Origin: JAXGTO01 sp040774885
GTDB taxonomy: Bacteria > Actinomycetota > Coriobacteriia > Coriobacteriales > Eggerthellaceae
Length of the DNA: 18,787 bases
Assembly (NCBI GenBank): GCA_040774885.1
Contig: JAXGTO010000035.1
Location: 1 to 18,787, forward strand
Direction of reading: 5' to 3'
Shown: in pieces, positions 1 to 7,615 of the stretch
How positions within the stretch are numbered: the first letter of the stretch is position 1
How the letters are laid out: every line of letters begins with the position of its first letter
Notes under the pieces: model-generated
Database searches by the model: none
The model's input: only the letters and a program-made list of their open reading frames with translations
What the model was told of the DNA's origin: nothing
Position numbers and translations under genes: made by a program

Positions 1-955
1 CCGCTACGGCACCATGTCCCTGATCGTCGACCAGGCCTACGCCCAGGGAGAGCAGTGCGCCACCGCGGTGCTGGTGCGCGGCGACGACTTCCCCGACGCG
101 CTCTCGGCCTCCAGCCTGGCCGGCGCTCTCGGCTGCCCCGTGCTCACCACGCCCAAGGAGTCCCTGGGCGAGGACGCCGCCGCCGAGCTGCAGCGCCTGG
201 GCGTCACCGAGGTCTACATCCTGGGCGGCGAGACCTCGGTGTTCCCCGCGGTGGCCGATCAGGTGGCCGGCCTGGGCTGCGACGTCCGGCGCGTGGCCGG
301 ATCGAGCCGCGTGTCCACGTCGATCGACGTGGCCGAGGCCGCGCGGGACGCCGGCGCGCGAAGCGACACCTGCATCGTGAGCAAGGGCTGGGCCTTCGCC
401 GACGCCCTCGCCATCGGCCCGTACGCCTACGCGTCGGGCAGCCCCATCTTCCTGGCCGACGAGGACAACACCATCTCCGACGAGGTGGCCGCCGCCATCG
501 GGGAGGGCGGCTACACCAAGGTGGTCGTGCTGGGCGACAACCTCGCCGCCGACTCCGCCAGCCTGGGCAAGCTCCCCGCCGGCGCGCAGGTGCTGAGGCT
601 GGGGGGCGCGGACCGCTACGCCACCGCCGACCTGATCGTGGAATGGGAGACGGGCGGCATGCCCGGCGCCGCCTTCCAGCCCGCCGCCGACTCGGTGCTG
701 TCCTACGACGGCATGGCCATCGCCCGCGGCGACGCCTTCCCCGACGCGCTGGCCTCGGCCGGCCTGCTGGGCAAGACCAAGTCGGTCCTGATGACGGTGC
801 CCTCCACCGCGACCGCCGCCGACGCGGCCACGGAAACCCGCATCGGGAGCGTCATCGGCGGCCACGAGGCCTCCATCCAGGCGGGCTGGGTGCTGGGCGG
901 CCCGTCGTCCGTGCCGCAGGTCGTCGAGGACTGGGCGAATGCAGCAGCGGAATAG
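1..955 (+). CDS. Cell-wall-binding repeat 2 (CWB2) surface protein, 3' end only
   Basis: This is the C-terminal part of a secreted protein. The frame is open at the left edge: codons from position 2 read RYGTM before the first Met, and the same RYGTM occurs in the CWB2 anchor of the large protein downstream. About 317 residues are visible and all belong to three CWB2 repeats, whose second and third units begin near nt 290 (RVAGSSR) and nt 596 (RLGGADRYAT). Typical motifs are VLVRGDDFPDALSASSLAG and VYILGG. CWB2 domains are known to hold proteins non-covalently in the wall of Gram-positive bacteria, so this is the anchor and the functional domain lies outside the window. Third codon positions are almost all G or C, far more so than in the next two genes. 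The stop TAG is at 953-955, followed closely by the lipoprotein gene. Family assignment is firm; the full product is unknown. Confidence 0.9.
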   Translation, partial: RYGTMSLIVDQAYAQGEQCATAVLVRGDDFPDALSASSLAGALGCPVLTTPKESLGEDAAAELQRLGVTEVYILGGETSVFPAVADQVAGLGCDVRRVAGSSRVSTSIDVAEAARDAGARSDTCIVSKGWAFADALAIGPYAYASGSPIFLADEDNTISDEVAAAIGEGGYTKVVVLGDNLAADSASLGKLPAGAQVLRLGGADRYATADLIVEWETGGMPGAAFQPAADSVLSYDGMAIARGDAFPDALASAGLLGKTKSVLMTVPSTATAADAATETRIGSVIGGHEASIQAGWVLGGPSSVPQVVEDWANAAAE

Positions 956-970
956 GGAAGGAGACCGATG

Positions 971-1501
971 ATGCCAAAATGCTGCAAGACGATCGTTTGC
1001 CTGGTTGCCGCGTTGACGTTCTGCCTGGTGTTGGCGGGATGCCAGACAGAGAGCTCTTCTTCCGATGCTGTGCAAGAGAGCACGGCCGATAACGCTCTGT
1101 CTGCGCAAACCAATCCCGAGGCCGATCCCTATGCTGACGTCGATTTTTCTTCGGCAGTAGACCAGACCATAGACCTTGTTGAACAAGGGCAGACCGGCGA
1201 TGATTCCCTGTCTCGTACCATCGACGCATCGATAACGGTCGACAAGGATAAACGCCGGGTGACTATTGAAGCAAGCGTATTGGGCGAAGACGTAAAAGGG
1301 GGATGCGCGGCAGGAGAAGCATTGGCCAAAAGGTTCGCTTCACAAGTTGCCACCGACAACCCTTCGTTGGCATCGGGCGGCGATGAGTGGGGCGCGCTGT
1401 TCGAACGATATTCGCTGTATGTGGCGGTCGATGACCCCGAAGGGTCTTTGAAGCTCGACGGGACCAAGCAGGCGGGTTCCGATGAGATGATCTGGCAGTA
1501 G
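971..1501 (+). CDS. Small secreted lipoprotein of unknown function
   Basis: The product is about 176 residues with a type II signal peptide: a short basic start, a hydrophobic stretch and the lipobox LAGC, so the mature protein should begin at Cys24 (Cys25 if the upstream ATG is used) and be lipid-anchored outside the membrane. A Ser/Glu/Asp-rich linker follows. The rest (from about residue 55) looks like a mixed alpha/beta domain with the segments ASITVDKDKRRVTIEASV and LYVAVDD; I do not recognise the family. Two ATGs overlap at 968 and 971. The Shine-Dalgarno AGGAG at 959-963 lies 4 nt from the first and 7 nt from the second, so 971 is preferred. The gene starts 15 nt after the preceding CWB2 stop and may be co-transcribed with it. 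Codon use is more mixed than in that neighbour. Confidence 0.75.
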   Translation: MPKCCKTIVCLVAALTFCLVLAGCQTESSSSDAVQESTADNALSAQTNPEADPYADVDFSSAVDQTIDLVEQGQTGDDSLSRTIDASITVDKDKRRVTIEASVLGEDVKGGCAAGEALAKRFASQVATDNPSLASGGDEWGALFERYSLYVAVDDPEGSLKLDGTKQAGSDEMIWQ

Positions 1502-1531
1502 GGTTTTCTATGCTGGTTTGCATCAATGCAG

Positions 1532-1559
1532 TTCAATATTATTGCTAGGTGAATATAAT
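1532..1559 (+). promoter_or_regulatory. Probable sigma-70-type promoter for the large surface protein
   Basis: A perfect TATAAT at 1554-1559 has TTCAAT 16 nt upstream (1532-1537). A second, weaker TATACT lies at 1572-1577. The 110-nt gap holding them is strikingly AT-rich compared with the rest of the window, as expected of a promoter region. The leader would be roughly 75 nt long to the ATG at 1642. A small ATTCC/GGAAT inverted repeat (1594-1608) sits in this leader. Confidence 0.5.
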
Positions 1560-1641
1560 CGTAAATAGGAATATACTGTTTCGCGCATATTTTATTCCAT
1601 AAGGGAATTTAATGGGAATAGAGCAAGGGAAAGGGGTTCGT

Positions 1642-4600
1642 ATGGCGGAAACGACCAGTTGGTCGCAACGTGCACTGCGCCTATGCTTGGCGTTCGTGCT
1701 GGCTCTGGCTTTGATGCCTTCTGCTGCTTTTGCAACGGCGGCAGATGAGGCACAGGGCACGGCCAAGACCACTCAACAGGAAGCTTCGCAAGCCGATTCT
1801 GCTGCACAGCAAACGAGTTCTTCTGCTGCAGCCGAAGCTGATCAGGTTGCGACGGCTGCCAACAGCAAGTCTTCTGCGAACACGCAGGACTCGGAGGCGG
1901 TTGAAGCCTTAGATCCGACTGACATTTCCGGCTTCACGCTTGCCGGGGTGGAAGACAGCTACCAGTACACCACGCTGCCCATCTCCATAACCCCCACGGT
2001 CACCGACGGCAGCGGCAGTGCGCTTACCAAGGGCACCGACTACACGGTGACCTATACCGATGTCTCGGGTGACACGGTAGCGGCTCCCACCGAGGTGGGC
2101 TCCTACACCATTACCATCACCGGCACCGGCGTTTACGCGGGAACCATCACCAAGGATTTCGCCATCACCGACTCGGTCATCTTCACGGTATACAAGCAGG
2201 CTGGGACGAACGAGAAGGTAGAGCTCAAGCAATACACGGCCACCGACCTTGAAACCATCGCCTCCGATTCGACCGACCCCGTTTCGGGCATGTTCTATAA
2301 GAGCGGCGCATGGCATGTGGTCACGTCCACGCACTACATCCTCATCGATGACCTGTTCGCCGATGTCGGACTCGATGGCAAATGGACGAACGGGACCTCG
2401 ATCGCCTATGCCGACACCCCCACCAGCGGCGGCACAGTGTCGTATGAAGACATGATCGCGCAGCCCAACTTCTACCCCAATACGGAGGCTGACCAGGCAA
2501 ATACGGAAGGCGCCACCCAGGTTCCCGGGGTTCTCACGCTCACAGAGTATTCGGGAGCCATCGGTGATGGCGGCACCACCACCGCAGCCGAGTTGGAGCA
2601 GTACAACGCGGATAATCAGAACATCAAGAACAAGGTGCGCATGCTCTATGGCGTTTCCGAGGACAACTATCTGGCCGACAACAAGCCCGCCGGCAAGCGC
2701 TACTGGAGCAGGATTCAGGAAGTCACGCTGAAATATGCCGCGACCGATATTTCCGATTACACACTTTCCGGCATTGAAGACAACTATGATTACACGGGCA
2801 GCGCCGTTGCACTTGATCCTGCGGTCGCCGACGGCAGCGGCAGCACGCTGACCAAGGATACCGATTACACGGTGACCTACACCGACGCCTCAAACAACCC
2901 GGTGGCTGCTCCCACCGAGGTGGGCACCTACACCGCCACCATCACCGGCATCGGCGATTACAAGGGAACCATCACCAAGAGCTTCACCATTACCGAGCCC
3001 ATCGTGTTCCGCGTCTACAAGCAGGCGGGCGACAATGATCGCGTGCTGGTCAAGGCATGCACGGCCGACCAGCTGGAGGAATTGGCCTCTGATTCCAGCG
3101 ATCCCGTTTCGGGCATGTTCTACAAGGGTGGATGGCGCGTGACCACTTCGACGCACTACGTGGTCATCGATGATTTGTTCGAAGGCTTGGGCCTTGGCGA
3201 AAAGTGGACCAGCGGCAGCACGTTGGCCTATGCCGACACCCCTTCATCAGGCGGAACGGCGACGTACGATGCGCTTCATAGTCAGACCAATTTCTACCCC
3301 AACACCCAGTACAACCAGACGGACACTGAAGGCGTCACGCAGGTACCTGCCATTTTGGCTCTTACCGAATACTCGGGCATTATCGGTGATGGCGATTCCA
3401 CTGATGCCGCCGGTTTGCAGCAGTACAACGTTACAAAGCAGAACACCAATAACAAGATGCGCATTATCTATGGCGTGTCCGAAGACAACTACCTGTCCGA
3501 TTCCAGCAAACCGGCAGGCAAGCGTTACTGGAGCCGTATCAATGATGTCACGCTTAAGTACGCCCAGGTCGATCTTTCCGGCTTCTCCCTTTCCGGTGTG
3601 GATGACGCGTATATCTACAGCGGCAACCCGGTTTCCGTTGCACCGGTTGTGCGTGCTGAAGCCACTTCCGAACCGCTGGTCGAGAACACCGACTACACCG
3701 TGACGTATCAGCGCCAAGGCGTGGATAACGAATGGGCTGACACCACCGATTTGACCTCCACCGGTACTCTGCGGGCGGTCATCACCGGTACGGGCGATTA
3801 CACGGGTTCCATCACCAAGCAATTCGAGATCCGCGATGCAGCTGCGTGGGATCGACTGGCCGGACAAGATCGCTACGGCACCATGAAGGCCATCGTGGAT
3901 GAGGCTTATCCTGAAGGTTCTACCAGCGAATACGCCGTACTGGTGCGAGGCGATAGCTTCCCCGATGCGATTTCGGCCAGTGCTTTGGCCGGCACGCTCG
4001 ATTGCCCCATCATCACCACCGATACCACTGCCCTGAGCGATCAGGCGAAAGGCGAACTTGAGCGTCTTGGGGTGAAAAAGGTCTACATCATGGGCACCAG
4101 CCAGTCCGTTTCCGGCAGCATCGAAGATACGGTGCAGGGCTTGGGAATCTGGACGCAGCGCGTGGCAGGTTCCAGCCGCGTCGAGACTTCCGTTGCTGCC
4201 GCTGAGGTGGCCAAGGCTTCCGGTTCTACTTCCGACACATGCATCATCACCAAGGGCTGGGCGTACGCCGATGCCCTGGCAATCAGCTCGTATGCCTACG
4301 CCAGCGGCAGCCCCGTCTTCTTGGGCAATGAAGACAACACCATATCCGACGCTGTGGCCGCCGCCATCTCGGAAGGCGGTTACACCAAGGTGATCGTGCT
4401 GGGCGACAACCTCGCCACCGACGCTGCAAGCTTGGCCAAGCTGCCGGCTGGTGCGCAGGTGCAGCGCCTTGCCGGATCCGACCGTTACGCCACGGCCGAC
4501 GCTATTGTGCAGTGGACCACCGGCGCCATGACCTCTGCTGCGTTCCAGCCGGCCGCCGGCACCGTGCTTTCCTACGACGGAATGGGCGTGGCCATGGGCG

Positions 4601-4824
4601 ACAGCTATCCCGACGCGCTCGTCTCAAGCTGTCTGTTGGGCCGCACCAAGAGCGTGCTCATGACGGTTCCCTCCACCGCCACCGCGGCGGACACCGCCAC
4701 ACAGGGGCGCATCGAGTCGGTTGTGGGCAGCCACAAGATCGACATCAACCAGGGCTACATATTCGGATCTACTCGGTCCGTGCCCCAGATTGTGGAAGAC
4801 TGGTTGAATGAGGCCAGCAAATAA
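1642..4824 (+). CDS. Large secreted repeat protein with C-terminal triple CWB2 anchor
   Basis: The product is about 1060 residues. A signal peptide (residues 1-31, basic start then AFVLALALMP, cleavage after AFA) is followed by an Ala/Ser/Gln-rich linker to about 93. Two complete 275-residue units follow (94-368 and 369-643), then a third, partial one (644 to about 735). Each unit starts with a roughly 90-residue Ig-like domain of the TDYTVTYTD / TITGTGVYAGTITKDF type. In the two full units this leads into a roughly 185-residue domain beginning VYKQAG and ending KPAGKRYWSRI..VTLKY. The pattern 'TADQLEELAS...W.V.TSTHYVVIDDLF' recalls the sulfite-oxidase-like molybdopterin fold, but I see no catalytic Cys; that fold assignment is a guess. 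CWB2 repeats start at about 736, 840 and 942. I prefer ATG 1642 (AAAGGGG 5 nt upstream, typical signal-peptide start); ATG 1612 in the same frame would add 10 residues. A wall-anchored surface protein is secure; its ligand is unknown. Confidence 0.88.
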   Translation: MAETTSWSQRALRLCLAFVLALALMPSAAFATAADEAQGTAKTTQQEASQADSAAQQTSSSAAAEADQVATAANSKSSANTQDSEAVEALDPTDISGFTLAGVEDSYQYTTLPISITPTVTDGSGSALTKGTDYTVTYTDVSGDTVAAPTEVGSYTITITGTGVYAGTITKDFAITDSVIFTVYKQAGTNEKVELKQYTATDLETIASDSTDPVSGMFYKSGAWHVVTSTHYILIDDLFADVGLDGKWTNGTSIAYADTPTSGGTVSYEDMIAQPNFYPNTEADQANTEGATQVPGVLTLTEYSGAIGDGGTTTAAELEQYNADNQNIKNKVRMLYGVSEDNYLADNKPAGKRYWSRIQEVTLKYAATDISDYTLSGIEDNYDYTGSAVALDPAVADGSGSTLTKDTDYTVTYTDASNNPVAAPTEVGTYTATITGIGDYKGTITKSFTITEPIVFRVYKQAGDNDRVLVKACTADQLEELASDSSDPVSGMFYKGGWRVTTSTHYVVIDDLFEGLGLGEKWTSGSTLAYADTPSSGGTATYDALHSQTNFYPNTQYNQTDTEGVTQVPAILALTEYSGIIGDGDSTDAAGLQQYNVTKQNTNNKMRIIYGVSEDNYLSDSSKPAGKRYWSRINDVTLKYAQVDLSGFSLSGVDDAYIYSGNPVSVAPVVRAEATSEPLVENTDYTVTYQRQGVDNEWADTTDLTSTGTLRAVITGTGDYTGSITKQFEIRDAAAWDRLAGQDRYGTMKAIVDEAYPEGSTSEYAVLVRGDSFPDAISASALAGTLDCPIITTDTTALSDQAKGELERLGVKKVYIMGTSQSVSGSIEDTVQGLGIWTQRVAGSSRVETSVAAAEVAKASGSTSDTCIITKGWAYADALAISSYAYASGSPVFLGNEDNTISDAVAAAISEGGYTKVIVLGDNLATDAASLAKLPAGAQVQRLAGSDRYATADAIVQWTTGAMTSAAFQPAAGTVLSYDGMGVAMGDSYPDALVSSCLLGRTKSVLMTVPSTATAADTATQGRIESVVGSHKIDINQGYIFGSTRSVPQIVEDWLNEASK
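1921..3836 (+). repeat. Intragenic tandem repeat, exact 825-nt period
   Basis: The landmarks TDISGFTL (nt 1921), TDISDYTL (2746) and VDLSGFSL (3571) are spaced exactly 825 nt apart, so two full 275-codon units (1921-2745 and 2746-3570) and a partial third (3571 to about 3836) lie in tandem. By eye well over half of the residues match between the two full units, while many codons differ, so the duplication is not recent. The third copy keeps only the Ig-like part and runs straight into the CWB2 anchor. Confidence 0.9.
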
Positions 4825-4850
4825 GGAGCGTTCCTTTGCTCCGTTTTACC

Positions 4851-4884
4851 AAGGGGGTCGTCTTCGGACGGCCCTCTTCTTATT
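4851..4884 (+). terminator. Rho-independent terminator with UUCG loop
   Basis: A 12-bp stem (arms 4851-4862 and 4867-4878, allowing two G-U pairs) is capped by TTCG in a C(TTCG)G context, the very stable tetraloop. The arm end and tail read CTCTTCTTATT. It begins 27 nt after the stop of the large surface protein and ends that transcription unit. A smaller GGAGC/GCTCC hairpin followed by GTTTT sits just before it at 4825-4846. Confidence 0.8.
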
Positions 4885-4992
4885 CGCTTGCTGCGCAGTT
4901 GGCGGCCAGTGCGTTCAAGGTACGGCAGCGTATTTCTTGAGCGACGGCACGGGTAAGACGGTCAGGGCTTCAACAGAGACGCAGGTATCGCC

Positions 4993-5017
4993 ATCCCCCG
5001 CCTTGTGCGCGGGGGAT
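4993..5017 (+). repeat. Solitary CRISPR-repeat-like hairpin upstream of purE
   Basis: A perfect 9-bp stem, ATCCCCCGC (4993-5001) and GCGGGGGAT (5009-5017), encloses a 7-nt loop and is followed directly by GAACCC. The string GCGGGGGATGAACCC and the mirrored CCCCCGC closely resemble the ends of type I-E CRISPR repeats (CCCCGC...GCGGGGATGAACC). No second copy occurs within the next or previous 100 nt, so this is not an array. It lies in the leader or promoter region of purE and could instead be a regulatory hairpin. Confidence 0.4.
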
Positions 5018-5029
5018 GAACCCTTGCGG

Positions 5030-5038
5030 TGGTACCAT
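5030..5038 (+). promoter_or_regulatory. Possible extended -10 for purE-iorAB
   Basis: TGG TACCAT (TGn then a -10-like hexamer at 5033-5038) lies 35 nt before the purE ATG, a distance seen for other putative -10s in this window. No convincing -35 is visible, so support is weak. Confidence 0.25.
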
Positions 5039-5072
5039 GGTCGCCGAGGAAAACGAACGAAAAGGAGACGGC

Positions 5073-5543
5073 ATGGGTTGCGAAGAAAAGACCCCGGTTA
5101 TCGGCATCATCATGGGCAGCGAAAGCGACATGCCCACTATGGAAGCCTGCATGAAGCAGCTCGATGAATTCGGCGTGCCCTATGAGGTGAAAGTGGCCAG
5201 CGCCCATCGCAAGCCGGCGGAGGTTCACGAATGGGCCGGCACCGCCAGCGAGCGCGGCATTCGCGTGATAATCGCGGCTGCCGGCAAGGCGGCCCATCTG
5301 GGCGGAGTGGTGGCGGCCTACACGCCGTGCCCCGTAATCGCCGTTCCCATGAAAACGAGCGACCTGGGCGGGCTGGACAGCCTGCTCTCCATGGTGCAGA
5401 TGCCCAGCGGCGTGCCCGTGGCCTGCGTGGCCATCAACGGCGCCAAAAACGCCGCCATTTTGGCCGTGCAGATGATGGGCACGGGTTGCGAAGGCGCGCG
5501 CCAGAAGATCGTCGAGTACAAGCAGGCCATGGCGCAGGCATAG
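5073..5543 (+). CDS. purE: N5-carboxyaminoimidazole ribonucleotide mutase PurE
   Basis: PurE moves the carboxyl group of N5-CAIR to form CAIR in de novo purine synthesis, in the cytoplasm. The 156-residue product has the usual single-domain PurE length and motifs in order: IMGSESDMPTM (phosphate-binding loop near the N-terminus), VASAHRKPAE, AAAGKAAHLGGVVA, CPVIAVPM, LDSLLSMVQMPSGVPVA and KNAAILAVQMMG. I chose ATG 5073 because AAGGAG (5061-5066 region) lies just upstream and homology starts there; the in-frame ATG at 5016 would add 19 residues partly encoded by the CRISPR-like hairpin. No purK is present in the window, so whether it works with PurK (class I) or as an AIR carboxylase (class II) is not shown; the length and motifs favour class I. 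It is followed 28 nt later by iorA, an unusual partner, implying one mRNA. Confidence 0.93.
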   Translation: MGCEEKTPVIGIIMGSESDMPTMEACMKQLDEFGVPYEVKVASAHRKPAEVHEWAGTASERGIRVIIAAAGKAAHLGGVVAAYTPCPVIAVPMKTSDLGGLDSLLSMVQMPSGVPVACVAINGAKNAAILAVQMMGTGCEGARQKIVEYKQAMAQA

Positions 5544-5571
5544 CGCTTCATCGATTGACAGGCGGAATGGC

Positions 5572-7614
5572 ATGACCAAGCAATTGCTGATGGGCAACCA
5601 GGCGTTCGCACATGCGGCGCTGGAAGCCGGCGTCAACGTGGTGGCCGGGTATCCCGGCACGCCTTCCAGCGAGCTGGTTGAAACGGTGGCCAAGCTCCAT
5701 GCGGCGGGCAGCGCCCAAGGCGTGCACGTGGAATGGTCCACCAACGAAAAGGCCGCGATCGAAATGCTGGCCGGTGCCAGCCTCTGCGGCGCACGGGTGC
5801 TGTTCACCTGCAAGCAGGTGGGCCTCAACGTGGCCAGCGATCCGCTGATGAGTCTGAACTACGTGGGCATCAAGGGCGGCTTCGTGCTGTTCGTGGCCGA
5901 CGACCCGGGCCCCATTTCAAGCCAGACCGAACAGGATACGCGTCGCTTCGCCGCGTTTGCCAAGCTGCCGGTGCTCGACCCCGCCACGCCCGAAGACGGC
6001 TTCGACATGATCGGTCGCGCCTTCGAGCTGTCTGAAGCGTATGGAACGCCGGTCATCGTGCGCCCCACCACCCGCATCTGCCATGCGTCCACGTTTTTCG
6101 ATGTGGCCGAAACCACGCAGGCGCGCGCGCTTCCGCCCGAAGGGTTCCAACGCGATTCCAAGTGGGTCATCTTTCCCCGACGCGCCTATCAAGCCCACGG
6201 CGAAGTGAATGACCGTCTGGATCGCATCGCGAAAGACTACGCGTCCGACACGAAGATCGAAGAGTGCGGAACGAACTCCAAGCTGGGAATCGCCACGGGG
6301 GGCGTCAGCGACGCCTACGTTCGGGAAGCGCTCGATATCTTGGGCGCCGCCTGCGCGAAGCAGGGTGTGAATATTCCCGCTTATCGCCTGATGAACGTAG
6401 GGATGCCGTATCCGTTCCCCGCGCAGCGCGCGCTCGAGTTCGCCAATGGGCTGGAACGGATCATCGTGTTCGAAGAACTCGATTACGTTATCGAAGACGA
6501 GCTTCTTCGTCTGGCCGGGCGCCATCACCTGCCCTACAGCGTTCAGGGCAAGCTGGATGGCTCAACCGTCACGCGCGGCGAGAACACCGTTGAAGCGATA
6601 GTCGACCAGCTGAATGCGTATTTTGCCGCCGACGCGCAGAAAGACGGTTCGGCCCCGCAGAAGGGGAGCGTCCTCTGCCCATTGGGCAACAGCGAGCTTG
6701 GACGCGCTGACGCCGCAGGCGCAGATGAGTCCCATTCGGAAAGCCAGAAGCCTGCCGAAGGTTCCGATGGCACGGCGAGCCAAGTCGAATCCCAACTCGA
6801 AGCAGACGATGTTGCAGCATCGCCCGATAACTCGGATACTGCGCAGGCCGAACCACCTGTCCGCCCGCCGGTGCTATGCGCCGGATGCCCGCACCGGGGC
6901 AGCTTCTACGCCGTCAAGCAGGCGCTGGGCAAAAAGCCCGCCGTGCTGTGCGGCGATATCGGCTGCTACACCCTGGGCAACGCCCAGCCGCTCGATGCGG
7001 TGGATACCTGCCTGTGCATGGGCGCGGGAATCACCATGGCCCAAGGCTTCAGCGTGGCCGAGCCCAACCGCAAGTGCGTCGCCTTCGTGGGCGATTCGAC
7101 GTTTTTCGCCAGCGGATTGACCGGTGTGGCCAATGCCGTTTACAACCAGCACGACATCACCGTGTGCGTGCTGGACAACTCCACCACCGCCATGACGGGC
7201 GGACAGCCCCACCCCGGAACCGGCATCACGCTCATGGGCCCGCACAGCAAGCCCATCGATATCGAGGGCACGCTTGTTGCTTTGGGGGTCAAGCGCATCA
7301 TGCGCGCCAACGCCTTCGATTTGGAAGAAGCGCGCGCCGCTGCCCATATCGCCATCGACTATCCCGGCCCTTCGGCTGTCATCTTCGAAGGACCGTGCGT
7401 GCAGATTTCCCAGCCCAAGGCACCTTCTGTCGTCGATGCCGACGTCTGCACCACTTGCCGCAAGTGCATTACTTCCATCGGGTGCCCGGCCATCAGCATG
7501 GACGATGCCGGCAAGTCGGTTTGCATCGATCCCACGCTGTGCACCGGCTGCGGACTGTGCCAAGCCGTCTGTCCCTTCCATGCCATAAAAGCGACCGCGA
7601 AGGAGGGTGAGTGA
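5572..7614 (+). CDS. iorA: Indolepyruvate:ferredoxin oxidoreductase, alpha subunit
   Basis: IorA is the thiamine-diphosphate and Fe-S subunit of the enzyme that converts aryl-pyruvates (from Trp, Phe, Tyr) plus CoA to aryl-acetyl-CoA, CO2 and reduced ferredoxin. Visible landmarks: the N-terminal pyrimidine-binding domain with AGYPGTPSSELVETV; the central transketolase-C-like region; LCAGCPHRGSFY and GDIGCYTLG (about 435-465); the TPP site GDSTFFASG and LDNSTTAMTGGQPHPGTG; and a C-terminal ferredoxin domain with C626, C629, C632, C638 and C657, C660, C663, C667. At 680 residues it is longer than typical members because of a polar insert at about 352-430 just before the TPP domain. The ATG at 5572 has only a weak GGCGGA upstream, consistent with coupling to purE. 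iorB follows at once. Confidence 0.95.
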   Translation: MTKQLLMGNQAFAHAALEAGVNVVAGYPGTPSSELVETVAKLHAAGSAQGVHVEWSTNEKAAIEMLAGASLCGARVLFTCKQVGLNVASDPLMSLNYVGIKGGFVLFVADDPGPISSQTEQDTRRFAAFAKLPVLDPATPEDGFDMIGRAFELSEAYGTPVIVRPTTRICHASTFFDVAETTQARALPPEGFQRDSKWVIFPRRAYQAHGEVNDRLDRIAKDYASDTKIEECGTNSKLGIATGGVSDAYVREALDILGAACAKQGVNIPAYRLMNVGMPYPFPAQRALEFANGLERIIVFEELDYVIEDELLRLAGRHHLPYSVQGKLDGSTVTRGENTVEAIVDQLNAYFAADAQKDGSAPQKGSVLCPLGNSELGRADAAGADESHSESQKPAEGSDGTASQVESQLEADDVAASPDNSDTAQAEPPVRPPVLCAGCPHRGSFYAVKQALGKKPAVLCGDIGCYTLGNAQPLDAVDTCLCMGAGITMAQGFSVAEPNRKCVAFVGDSTFFASGLTGVANAVYNQHDITVCVLDNSTTAMTGGQPHPGTGITLMGPHSKPIDIEGTLVALGVKRIMRANAFDLEEARAAAHIAIDYPGPSAVIFEGPCVQISQPKAPSVVDADVCTTCRKCITSIGCPAISMDDAGKSVCIDPTLCTGCGLCQAVCPFHAIKATAKEGE

Positions 7615-7615
7615 C

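Noticed and set aside
4993..5072. A CRISPR array
   Set aside because: Only one repeat-like unit exists, with no regular spacing and no cas genes in the window.
5016..5072. Longer purE start at ATG 5016
   Set aside because: It would add 19 residues absent from the family and overlap the hairpin; ATG 5073 has a good ribosome site.
7607..7615. GTG 7607 as the iorB start
   Set aside because: The AGGAGG directly touches this codon, leaving no spacer; ATG 7616 has a 9-nt spacer.
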